Shown here piece by piece: positions 37,084-45,700 of a stretch of DNA of 64,000 nucleotides. Position numbers and translations under genes: made by a program. The stretch spans positions 22,926 to 86,925 of the forward strand of contig JBCBRY010000024.1 in the NCBI GenBank assembly GCA_039819485.1, read 5' to 3'. Every line of letters starts with the position of its first letter. The stretch's first letter is position 1. The notes under the pieces were generated by a model, which made no database searches, was not told the origin of the DNA, and was given only the letters and a program-made list of their open reading frames with translations. This stretch comes from UBA6168 sp039819485. Lineage in GTDB: Bacteria > Bacteroidota > Bacteroidia > Chitinophagales > Saprospiraceae.

Positions 37084-37230
37084 GACGGGCGTTTTTGGTT
37101 CTTTTTTCGCTGAAAAAAGAACGCCCCCGGCAGGAAAGTTAGAAGGGCAACCTTGCGTAAGCTCTGTTTAAACGCTGCAATACTTTAAATTTTTTTTTTG
37201 CGTAGGTTCCGCAAGGAAGACGCAGCTTTT

Positions 37231-37255
37231 AAACAAGGAGTTTTCAAATAACTTC
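37231..37255. repeat. Fragment of repeat family 1 (right arm)
   Basis: aacaaggagttttcaaata plus acttc matches the right arm of 32965-33038 with one change. The left arm is not present, so this is a decayed copy. Confidence 0.5.
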
Positions 37256-37278
37256 AGGGAGAAAATATTCCGGTTCAT

Positions 37279-37425
37279 TCATTTAACTGATAGCAAAACT
37301 GCCGCCAGGCAGATTAACGAAACCACCACCACACCAAAGATCAACCGCTCCGAGTACCCTTCGACCAAAAGGTGGAGTTTCCATAGCTTTAAAACAAACC
37401 GGTTCTTAAAATTCAGATTTTTCAT
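37279..37425 (-). CDS. Possible small membrane protein, 48 aa
   Basis: Minus-strand frame starting MKNLNFKNRFVLKLWKLHLL. A basic, aromatic N-terminal half is followed by a hydrophobic helix (GVVVVSLICLAAVLLSV) at the C-terminus. TAAATTTG (37433-37440, minus) fits the -7 consensus 7 bp before the ATG. The composition looks like a genuine single-pass membrane protein, but no family is recognised and the size is below usual gene-calling limits. Confidence 0.45.
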   Translation of the reverse strand: MKNLNFKNRFVLKLWKLHLLVEGYSERLIFGVVVVSLICLAAVLLSVK

Positions 37426-37432
37426 ACGATAG

Positions 37433-37440
37433 CAAATTTA
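37433..37440 (-). promoter_or_regulatory. Possible -7 box (TAAATTTG)
   Basis: Fits TAnnTTTG on the minus strand, 7 bp before the start of the 48-residue ORF. No clear -33 element was seen. Confidence 0.3.
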
Positions 37441-37610
37441 GAGCAGGCAGTTCCCCGCTACTATGACTGCATTGCATTCAGTAGACATGTAAGAGTAGGC
37501 AAGTAGGCTACTTGGAGGGACTGGTTCTACTTTGTGGATGAATCAATTAGAGCGAATAGGGGCGTTTGATCAGGTGTTTTGTCATATGGGCAAATATATA
37601 ATATTATTTT

Positions 37611-37651
37611 AAACAAAACAAAATGTTTATAAAAAACAAAACAAAATGTTT
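37611..37651. repeat. 18-bp direct repeat, 23-bp period
   Basis: aaacaaaacaaaatgttt occurs at 37611-37628 and 37634-37651. Two phased copies about two helical turns apart look like paired protein-binding sites; the gene they would control is not evident. The rest of 37441-37858 shows no gene. Confidence 0.6.
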
Positions 37652-37858
37652 TTTTAAATCAGAGCTCGTCCATTGCTGAACGAGCTCCTCGAAACATGTG
37701 AATCATTTATTAAAGATCTGAAACAATTATTTTTTGCAGCGCATTTTGAGGCCTGGCTATAGAGGCAAGATAGTAGCACTTGAAAAAAATATCCTTCCAG
37801 AATTTTAGATAAGTCAGGTTTTAGATTTTTGGTGAAATTTATATTCGAGATTAAAAAC

Positions 37859-37866
37859 TACCTTTG
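37859..37866 (+). promoter_or_regulatory. Possible -7 box (TACCTTTG) of ABC-F gene
   Basis: Fits TAnnTTTG, 49 bp before the GTG start of the ABC-F gene. Confidence 0.4.
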
Positions 37867-37915
37867 CGATCCGCAAAAAACACCTCGGAAATCAATGCCT
37901 TAATACTATATTCAA

Positions 37916-39781
37916 GTGAATTACCTGACCCTCGAAAATGTTTCCCGCAGCTATGGTGAAAAAGTGCTGTTCCAGAATGTTTCCCTGATGATCAACAAAG
38001 GGGAAAAGGTGGCACTCATTGCTAAGAACGGCAGTGGTAAAACGACATTAATGAAAGTGATTGCCGGTGTTGAGCCGAGCGAGGGGGCGACGAGCAAGGT
38101 GCTGTTTCGCAGAGACATCCGGATCGGTTTTTTGCAACAAGAGCCTGATTTTTACGAAAACCAAAACGCACTGGAAGCTATTTTTGACAGCGAAATGGAA
38201 GTGGTGCAAGTGGTAAAGCGGTACGAACGGGCCATGCTCCACCCCGACAATGTACAGGAAATGCAGGAGGTGCTTTCCCGCATGGATGACCTGAAGGCCT
38301 GGGACTTTGAATCGAAGGCAAAAGAGATCCTGTTTAAATTTAATATCACCGACCTGGAGCAGCCCATCTCTACCTTGTCCGGTGGGCAGAAAAAACGTTT
38401 GGCCCTCGCCAAACTCCTCATCGAAGAACCTGAGTTTCTCATACTCGACGAACCGACCAACCACCTTGACCTGGATATGATCGAATGGCTGGAGAGCTAT
38501 CTTTCCCAGCAGAACATCACCCTGTTCATGGTCACTCACGACCGCTATTTCTTGGAAAATATCTGCAACAACATCCTGGAACTCGACCGGGGGCGGTTGT
38601 ACAAATATTCGGGCGGCTATTCAGATTTTTTGGAAAAAAAGGCATTGCGGATGGAGAACGAAGAGGTGGTTTTGGATAAAACAAAAAAGCTCTACCGCAA
38701 AGAACTCGACTGGATGCGCCGCAGCCCGCAAGCCCGCACGACCAAATCAAACGCCCGGCAAAGCCGCTTTTATGATATCAAAGATCGGGCTCACCAGAAA
38801 GTCGAGAAGGATGACATTACCATCGAAATCAAGGGCCAGCGGCTGGGCAGCAAGATTTTGGAACTACATTACATCAGCAAGTCGTACGGTGATCTGAAGA
38901 TTGTCGACGATTTTCACTATAAATTTAAAAAAGGTGAGCGGGTCGGTATCGTCGGCAAGAATGGGGTAGGGAAGTCGACCTTTTTACGAATGCTGACCAG
39001 TGAAGAAAAACCAGATACGGGCAAGGTCGTAAAAGGGGAAACCGTCGTTTTTGGCTATTACACACAGAGCGGCATCAACCTGGAAAACGATGTGCGGGTA
39101 CTCGATTACATCACGGCCATCGCCGAGTACATCCCAATGGATAAAGGCCGTAAACTGACGGCGGAGCAGTTGCTGGAGCGCTTCCTTTTCAACCGGAATC
39201 AGCAGCAGGTCTATATTTCCCAACTGAGCGGAGGGGAAAAGCGCCGGCTTTACCTGTTGTCGATTTTGATGAAAAACCCCAACTTCCTCATCCTTGATGA
39301 GCCGACCAACGATCTGGACGTCATCACCCTGAATATCCTGGAAGAGTGGCTGCTCGAATTTCCCGGCTGTGTCATCGTCGTTACCCACGACCGCTTTTTG
39401 CTGGATAAAATCTGCGATCACCTTTTTGTTTTCGAAGGCGACGGAAAAATCAAAGACTTTAATGGCCGCCATATGGACTACCGGGCGTTGCAAAAAGAGA
39501 AGGAGCGCTATGAACGGGAACAGGCCAAATCGAAACCCTCCACCGGCAACGAGCCGCAGATCCGCACGGCCTCCGGCCTTACCAACAAAGAAAAAAACGA
39601 GCTCAAACGCCTTGAGCGAGACATTGAGTCTCTCGAAGTCCGCAAGCAAGAAATCCATGCTGCCTTTGCCGAAACGGGCATCTCTGTGGCCGATATTGAA
39701 AAGCTTTCCAAAGAATTAAAGGAATTGGAAAATACAATGGAGGAAAAAGAAATGCGCTGGATGGAATTGGCGGACCGTTGA
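37916..39781 (+). CDS. ABC-F family ATPase (Uup-like)
   Basis: 621 residues from a GTG start. Two ABC cassettes without membrane segments: first Walker A AKNGSGKTT (36-44), LSGGQKKR and LILDEPTNHLD; second Walker A GKNGVGKST, LSGGEKRR and LILDEPTNDLD. The linker (about 235-305) is the ABC-F interdomain arm. A charged C-terminal coiled coil (about 540-620, KEKNELKRLERDIESLEVRKQ) is typical of Uup. ABC-F proteins bind the ribosomal E site and relieve stalled translation; Uup has been linked to ribosome assembly and transposon excision. Transcribed alone, convergent with hsp20. Confidence 0.93.
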   Translation: MNYLTLENVSRSYGEKVLFQNVSLMINKGEKVALIAKNGSGKTTLMKVIAGVEPSEGATSKVLFRRDIRIGFLQQEPDFYENQNALEAIFDSEMEVVQVVKRYERAMLHPDNVQEMQEVLSRMDDLKAWDFESKAKEILFKFNITDLEQPISTLSGGQKKRLALAKLLIEEPEFLILDEPTNHLDLDMIEWLESYLSQQNITLFMVTHDRYFLENICNNILELDRGRLYKYSGGYSDFLEKKALRMENEEVVLDKTKKLYRKELDWMRRSPQARTTKSNARQSRFYDIKDRAHQKVEKDDITIEIKGQRLGSKILELHYISKSYGDLKIVDDFHYKFKKGERVGIVGKNGVGKSTFLRMLTSEEKPDTGKVVKGETVVFGYYTQSGINLENDVRVLDYITAIAEYIPMDKGRKLTAEQLLERFLFNRNQQQVYISQLSGGEKRRLYLLSILMKNPNFLILDEPTNDLDVITLNILEEWLLEFPGCVIVVTHDRFLLDKICDHLFVFEGDGKIKDFNGRHMDYRALQKEKERYEREQAKSKPSTGNEPQIRTASGLTNKEKNELKRLERDIESLEVRKQEIHAAFAETGISVADIEKLSKELKELENTMEEKEMRWMELADR

Positions 39782-39807
39782 TGCATGCTGCTTTCCAACA
39801 AGACTTG

Positions 39808-39850
39808 GTTTCCCGCAGAGTTTCGCTAAGTTTCTCGCAAAGCTTCCCAG
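39808..39850. repeat. Copy of tttcccgcagag repeat (family 4)
   Basis: gtttcccgcagagtttcgct resembles the reverse of 17882-17904 and the left arm at 17805-17817. It lies past the ABC-F gene. Confidence 0.5.
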
Positions 39851-39928
39851 GGGTTCTCCAAAATAGCATCGTGGGCTCCCTACTCAAAATTCAAAACGCG
39901 CAAGCTTAAAACTGGGGCAAAAAAAAGA

Positions 39929-39949
39929 GGTCAAGACCGCGTCTTGACC
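39929..39949 (-). terminator. Small hairpin with T-run on minus strand
   Basis: Arms ggtcaagac (39929-39937) and gtcttgacc (39941-39949). On the minus strand the stem is followed by a T-run, so it could be a second terminator for hsp20. Confidence 0.45.
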
Positions 39950-40086
39950 CCATGAATAAACACCTAAAACCCTATTAAATTTTGTATGTTTTTTGGTCTT
40001 TTGGGCGTCGTTGGTTTCACAACCGCTGACGTTCATATAAAGGTGGACAAGTTTTCAAATGTTCGGATGTAGGTGCAAAAAAAATA

Positions 40087-40119
40087 CAAGCCTGTCAGAA
40101 AATTATTCCGACAGGCTTG
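40087..40119 (-). terminator. Terminator of hsp20
   Basis: Arms caagcctgtc and gacaggcttg (40087-40096, 40110-40119), extendable with one mismatch. On the minus strand it is followed by eight Ts. It lies 68 bp past the hsp20 stop. Confidence 0.7.
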
Positions 40120-40187
40120 AAAGTCAGGTACTTATGAAATTAAAATTCGGCTAAAAATTTTTCTTTCTTTTTTTCTGGCCGTACCGC

Positions 40188-40640
40188 TTACTTGATTTCA
40201 ATCGTCTTGGCAGGTACGGGTTTCGCTTCTTCCTTTTTGGCCAGGGTAATGTTCAGCACGCCATTGTCATAACTGGCGGCGATGCTGTTCGCATTGACGG
40301 TCTCTGGCAAATGGAAGTTGCGGGTGAATTCAAAATAGCTGAACTCCCTGCGGGTGTATTTTTCGCCGGTATTCTCCTCTTTGGTTTCTTTCTTGGCGGC
40401 AATGGTCAACAGGTCGTTGTCCACTTTTACTTCGAAATCACCTTTGGTGAGGCCGGGGGCGGCTACTTCAATTCGGTAGTTGTCGTCTGTTTCCACAATG
40501 TTGACCGCAGGGCTTTTTTGTAAGGCTCCATTGCGGAAAGATACCGGAAACTCGTCCCGGAAAAAATCATTGAAAAAGCTGTCGAAAACATTGACTGGCT
40601 TGTTGGAAACGGTGGTTGGAAAAAACTTGATCAAACTCAT
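40188..40640 (-). CDS. Hsp20/alpha-crystallin small heat shock protein
   Basis: 150 residues. The N-terminal arm (1-40) is rich in Phe and contains FDSFFNDFFRDEFP. The alpha-crystallin domain spans about 43-138 (AVNIVETDDNYRIEVAAPGL, FEVKVDNDLLTIAAKKE, YDNGVLNITLAKKEE with the conserved GVL motif). The C-terminal IEIK-type tail is the oligomer-locking I-x-I motif. It holds unfolding proteins in an ATP-independent way. Its upstream region carries two TGNCA-type motifs, one of them shared with lon. Confidence 0.95.
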   Translation of the reverse strand: MSLIKFFPTTVSNKPVNVFDSFFNDFFRDEFPVSFRNGALQKSPAVNIVETDDNYRIEVAAPGLTKGDFEVKVDNDLLTIAAKKETKEENTGEKYTRREFSYFEFTRNFHLPETVNANSIAASYDNGVLNITLAKKEEAKPVPAKTIEIK

Positions 40641-40755
40641 AATTATACCTTTTTTATTTGGTTAAACAATTTGATTTTAAAGTTCGCTGTGAGTTGATCA
40701 ATTGGCGTACCAGTAGATTTTTTTGGATAAAATGGCTGATTTATTCAAATAGTAA

Positions 40756-40800
40756 CTGTCATTTTGGCAAAAAATTAAATAAATGGCTGACAAATTGGCA
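40756..40800 (-). promoter_or_regulatory. Paired TGNCA-type motifs upstream of hsp20
   Basis: Sites at 40756-40769 (ctgtcattttggca) and 40787-40800 (ctgacaaattggca) share the pattern CTGWCAWWTTGGCA and are 31 bp apart. The first shares 13 identical bases with 23620-23632 upstream of lon. They are probably binding sites of a stress regulator (inference). Confidence 0.5.
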
Positions 40801-40873
40801 AAAATAGATAGGCAAGTACGACTTTGAGCAGTGTACCTGTCTTTATGCAGAATCCTGGTGATGTTGAGAAACG

Positions 40874-41935
40874 TTACTCCACGACGATGGTTTCTGTCAG
40901 GTAAATTGCCCGGTCTAGGGCAAAATAGTGCTTGCCCGCAAAAAAGATGTTTCCAAAGTAAACGACGTCCTGGGGCGAGTAATCGTTGGGAAAGACAATG
41001 TTTTGGGCTTTTAACAAATCGTCATCAACAGTTTGGTAGACCAGCCCGCTGGCCGCTTGTGTGAAAAGTATTTCATTGGCATTGGTGACAAATTTCAGTT
41101 CGGAGTTTTGATTAAGCCGTTCCCAGTTGATGCCATTGTCGGTGCTTTGGTGGAGGTCGAATGAATTGAGTCCGGTGATATAGATGTCCCCCTGAAACGG
41201 AAAAACGTCGATCATCCATTGGGTAAACAACTGCTCGACATTGCCAGACGGGGTGATTCGCCAGGTGCCTTCCTGTGAAGTGACGTAAAAATTGCCATTC
41301 ACGAACCGGAGTGCGTTTAGCCTTGGCAGGTCGGTGCTCAGTTCGACCAGGTTGATCCTTTTTATCACTTCAACGGAAGTGAAGGATGTGTGAGGAACAT
41401 TGTGCAGTACTTGAAACATCAGCAGCACATAGTGCCGGCCGGGCAGGACTTTTACCGGCAATAGGAAGATGGTTCCATCATCGCTGAACACGCCGACTTG
41501 GCGGGCTTGAAATTCTACTTCCACAAAGTCGTCGGTTGGGCCGGCGAGGCTGTCGACCAGCAACTTATGGATTTCAGAAGGATTGCGGGCGAGGTGAAAT
41601 TCCAGTTCTTGTTTTGCATCGTCGTTGGTCGTCAGCCGGACGAAGGTATTGTCAGAAAGGGCCGGGGAACCCAACACGCCGGAGTTGGTGGAAAGCGGTC
41701 TTATTTCCTGCAACTCGTTTTCGCCATCAAAACGGACAAACTCGTTTTCCGTAATTATTTGCCATTCGAACGGGGTGGCGTGGATGCCCCTGATGGGCCG
41801 CTCCGCGGTGAAACCAACCTTTTCCCAGTTGGCTTTTGACGAAACATCGTCATCGGAGAGAAAAGGGCGCTGACAACTGAATGTGCTGAAGAGGCAAAAG
41901 CAAAGGAATGTTGGCCAAAAGAGCTTGTTGTTCAT
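40874..41935 (-). CDS. Lipoprotein, possible beta-propeller
   Basis: 353 residues. Lipoprotein signal 1-21 with the lipobox-like FSTFSC; Cys21 would be acylated. The mature part is beta-rich with an Asp-box (BNR) motif QSTDNGINWERL near 264-275 and repeated short strand pairs (GNFYVTSQEGTWRITP, GDIYITGLNSFDLHQ), suggesting a BNR/propeller-like fold. Function unknown. It lies upstream of hsp20 on the same strand, but a 233-bp gap with its own regulatory motifs argues against a shared operon. Confidence 0.75.
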   Translation of the reverse strand: MNNKLFWPTFLCFCLFSTFSCQRPFLSDDDVSSKANWEKVGFTAERPIRGIHATPFEWQIITENEFVRFDGENELQEIRPLSTNSGVLGSPALSDNTFVRLTTNDDAKQELEFHLARNPSEIHKLLVDSLAGPTDDFVEVEFQARQVGVFSDDGTIFLLPVKVLPGRHYVLLMFQVLHNVPHTSFTSVEVIKRINLVELSTDLPRLNALRFVNGNFYVTSQEGTWRITPSGNVEQLFTQWMIDVFPFQGDIYITGLNSFDLHQSTDNGINWERLNQNSELKFVTNANEILFTQAASGLVYQTVDDDLLKAQNIVFPNDYSPQDVVYFGNIFFAGKHYFALDRAIYLTETIVVE

Positions 41936-42742
41936 AGGGTATTGTTTTTTGAAATTGGTTACCTGCCCCGAATGAAGGGCGTGCGGCTGCTTTTATGGTA
42001 AGTCTACAGCATGTTCTTTTTTGCACCTGGGGGGCGACGTTCGGGAGAACAAAAGTAGTTCAATTTGGGCACAAAAAAGAAGCAAAAACCCGATGGTGAT
42101 AAAGTTGTTGCAGAAAGTGCCAATTGGCCGGCAGGAAGGGTAAGGAAAACTTGTAACTTTTTGGAATTTCTGGATTATAGTGATTTGAAGTTGATGTGTT
42201 TCAAATAGTTTGCAAAGTTTTTGCTATTAGAAAAGCGCCTTCCTCAATTTTGATGCTCGTCGGGAAACTGACAGGATTAGTATGGGTTGATCAGGTGTAC
42301 TTTTTTAAATGTTTCAGCTTTAATACTACTTTTGTTTTTCTTTTCACCCGGCCTATCCAATGAAAGCTAATTTCAGATTCGACCTCTAAATATTTTATAT
42401 CCCATAGCCGAAAAGAGATAAGACAAATTAAAAAAGAGGAAGAAGGAACAGGGTGGAACACGAACGACCAACTTCCATTCTGCGTTCTCCATTCCTTACA
42501 TTTTATAGCGATTTTTCAGGCTGAAGTTTTATGTTCCCCCTTGCTCCTTTCTATCGGGGTGAATTGACATAAAGCCATTGTTTGAATTTCATAATTAGCT
42601 TTAGAAATGTTTAGATCCAAAATTGGAATACGATAGAGATTTTAAGTTAGAGGCAATCCTGCTGTTCTTTGTTTCTATGTGTTTCAATCTTTCTATGTGT
42701 TTCTTTCTATTATTTATTTATCTAAATAAACCTCATTCACAC
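41936..42742. other. Long intergenic region upstream of PKD protease
   Basis: About 800 bp, AT-rich. No ORF with coding character and no strong hairpin or repeat was found. The in-frame extension of the following gene to 42623 is hydrophobic but not signal-like and is not accepted as coding. Confidence 0.45.
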
Positions 42743-45700
42743 ATGGTCCGTTTGTTTACTACTTTTTTACTTTTATTATTAACTACTTTTTTGTTCGCAC
42801 AGGCGCCTACCTTTCAAGGCCAATCATTTAGAAGCGACTTTCAAGATTCACCCGAACTCCTATATCAGTTTCAAGAATTTGACGTCTACCAGATAGATGT
42901 CGAGGCTTTTGATAAGTATGTCAAGAGTGCGGGCCAGTCCATGCAATTCAATCTGATACTGGGCAATGAATACAACTGGGACATTTACCTCGAGCCGAGG
43001 GACATGCGCAAACCGGGTTACCTGCGAAGATGGGTCACGGCGGATGGTATCGTTGAAATGCCGCCTACCGAAAACATCACTTTCCGGGGTAAATTGGAAG
43101 CGCCGGGCGGACGTTCGGTTTCCCTGACCATTGACGAAGACCTGCTCAGGGGATTTGTGAAGACAGAGGAAGACATGTATTTCATAGAACCGGTCTCCAA
43201 TTTTATAAAAGGCCAGCCCAAAGACCTTTTTGTGGTTTATCAAGCTTGTAAAGTAATCCCCCGCGAAGACGCAAGGTGCGGTTATTCGGAATTAATGAAC
43301 AAAACAGAGAAGTACGCGCCGAAGCAGGGCCAAGAACATGGAAAAACGGAAAAGGCAGTGGCATGTTTGGAGGTGGAAATTGCCATCGCTTCGGATTGGG
43401 AGATGTTTCAGGACTTTGGTTCCGGAGGGGCAGTTGAAGGGTTTGAGACTGGTGTTTTGGCAGATGTTCAAACTAATTATGATGATGAATTTGCGGACGA
43501 ACTGCTTTTTGTGATTGTGGAATTTTTTACGGTTACGAGTGCTGGTGGTGATCCGTGGACCACTTCTAATAATGCCGGAACTTTATTGAACAGTTTTACG
43601 AACTGGGGGCCAGGTGGCTTTGGGGCCACCCATGATGTGGGCGCTCTTTGGACGGGCCGTAATTTTACCGGCGGAACCATCGGGATTGCGTGGCTGTCGG
43701 CAGTATGCACCAACATCCGCTACCACTGTCTCGAAAATTTTTCATCCAATGCTTGCCTTCTGAGAGTTTTGTGGGCACACGAATTGGGGCATAATTTCGG
43801 CGCAAACCACACAGGAGGCGGGACAATCATGGCACCATCCGTAAATTGTACCAGCACCTGGTCTCCGACTTCAATCAACCAGATAAATAATTACGTTTCT
43901 TCTATTTCCTGCCTGGGGGCATGTGGAGGTGCATTGCCGCCGATAGCTGCCTTTACTGCAAACCCAACTGAGGGGTGTGCGCCATTAGTTGTTCAGTTTA
44001 ATGACGAGAGTCAATTTTCTCCTCTTACCTGGTCATGGTCTTTCCCGGGAGGGAACCCCAGTACTTCGACTGCCCAAAACCCCATTGTCGAATATAATGT
44101 GCCCGGGATCTATAGTGTGACGTTGACGGTGGAAAATGTTGCAGGAAATAATTCGCTTACACAAACTGATTTTATCATTGTGAATGGTGTGCCCGTGGCT
44201 GATTTCACGTTTGACCAAATCGGCACGACGGTCATTTTTACCAATACTTCAACCGGCGCGACCAATTATCTGTGGGACTTTGGGGACGGCAATACTTCTA
44301 CTGAAGAGAATCCCGTCCACGTGTATGCAACGGAAGGATTTTATGATGTATCCCTGACAGCCATTAACGATTGCGGAGCGGAGACTGACTTTTTCAATAT
44401 TCCGGTATTTACACCTCCAACTGCTGGTTTTATCGCTGACCCAACTTCCGGGTGCGCGCCATTGGAGGTTGAGTTTTTTGACAATAGTTCAACGAACACT
44501 ATTTTTTGGTTCTGGGAATTTGACGGTGGAACACCTTCCATCTCCAATGATCCAAATCCAGTGGTCGAATACACAACGCCGGGGATATATGATGTTAAGC
44601 TGACGGTGTCCAACCCTGCCGGAGATGATGACATCACTATTACCGATTACATCTTCGTCGGTACGACAGCTACTCCTGACTTCTCATTTATGGTCAGTGG
44701 AAGTGCCGTTTCGTTTACCAACGAAAGTGACAACTCGATGGGGATCGGACCGATGACCTACAACTGGCAATTTGGTGATGGTGAAACCTCCACAGAAGAG
44801 AATCCGGTTCATACCTACGCGACCAATGGCACTTTTGATGTGATCCTTACGGTATCCAATGATTGTGGTAGTGCGACTATTACACAGTCAGTGGTCATCC
44901 TACTGCCTCCAACCGCGGCGTTCTCGGCACCTGAAACTCAGGGCTGCGCTTCTTTTGTGGTCACCTTTGATAATGAGTCATCGGCGAATGCCAATTCCTT
45001 TGAGTGGGATTTTCCCGGAGGAACACCTTCTTCTTCCAATGAAGAAAATCCGACGATTACCTATAACGATCCAGGTACTTACGATGTAACGTTGATTGCT
45101 TTTAATAGCGCTGGCTCGGATACCGTTACCCTGACGAATTATATTACTGTTGATCCGCCGGCAATTCCAGCCTTTACTTCGAATGCCAATGGTTTGACAG
45201 TTGCGTTTACCAACTCTTCCAGCAATGCCACTAGTTATGAATGGGACTTTGGCGACGGCAATACAAGTACCGAGGAAAACCCGGTGCATACCTACGCTGC
45301 CGATGGTAACTATACAGTAACGCTGACCGCTACCAACGATTGTGGGTCGATCACTACGACTCAGACAGTTACGGTGATTACGGCACCAACGGCAGGATTC
45401 TCTTCGAATGTGACAACTGGCTGTGATCCGTTGACGGTTCAGTTTACGAATGAGTCCTCTGCAAATGCCGTCTCCTATGAGTGGAGCTTCCCGGGCGGTG
45501 ACCCATCAAGCTCAACGGATGAGAACCCGATGGTGACTTATGACACGCCAGGTTCTTATACTGTCACCTTGATCGCTACGAACTCCGCGGGAAGTAGTAC
45601 GGCTACTGAAACCAATTATATTGTAGTAACTACCGTTCCATCTGCTGGTTTCTCTTCAAGTACGAATGGTTTGACGGTTTCCTTTACCAATAACTCCAGT

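Noticed and set aside
38984..39658. 224-codon open frame antisense to the ABC-F gene
   Set aside because: Shadow of a well-supported ABC-F coding region; no motifs of its own.
40756..40800. Sigma-54 promoter at TTGGCA
   Set aside because: The -24-like TTGGCA is present, but the matching -12 GC element at proper spacing is absent in both the hsp20 and lon copies.
42623..42742. 40-residue N-terminal extension of the PKD protease
   Set aside because: The ATG at 42743 begins a textbook signal peptide; the extension would bury it.
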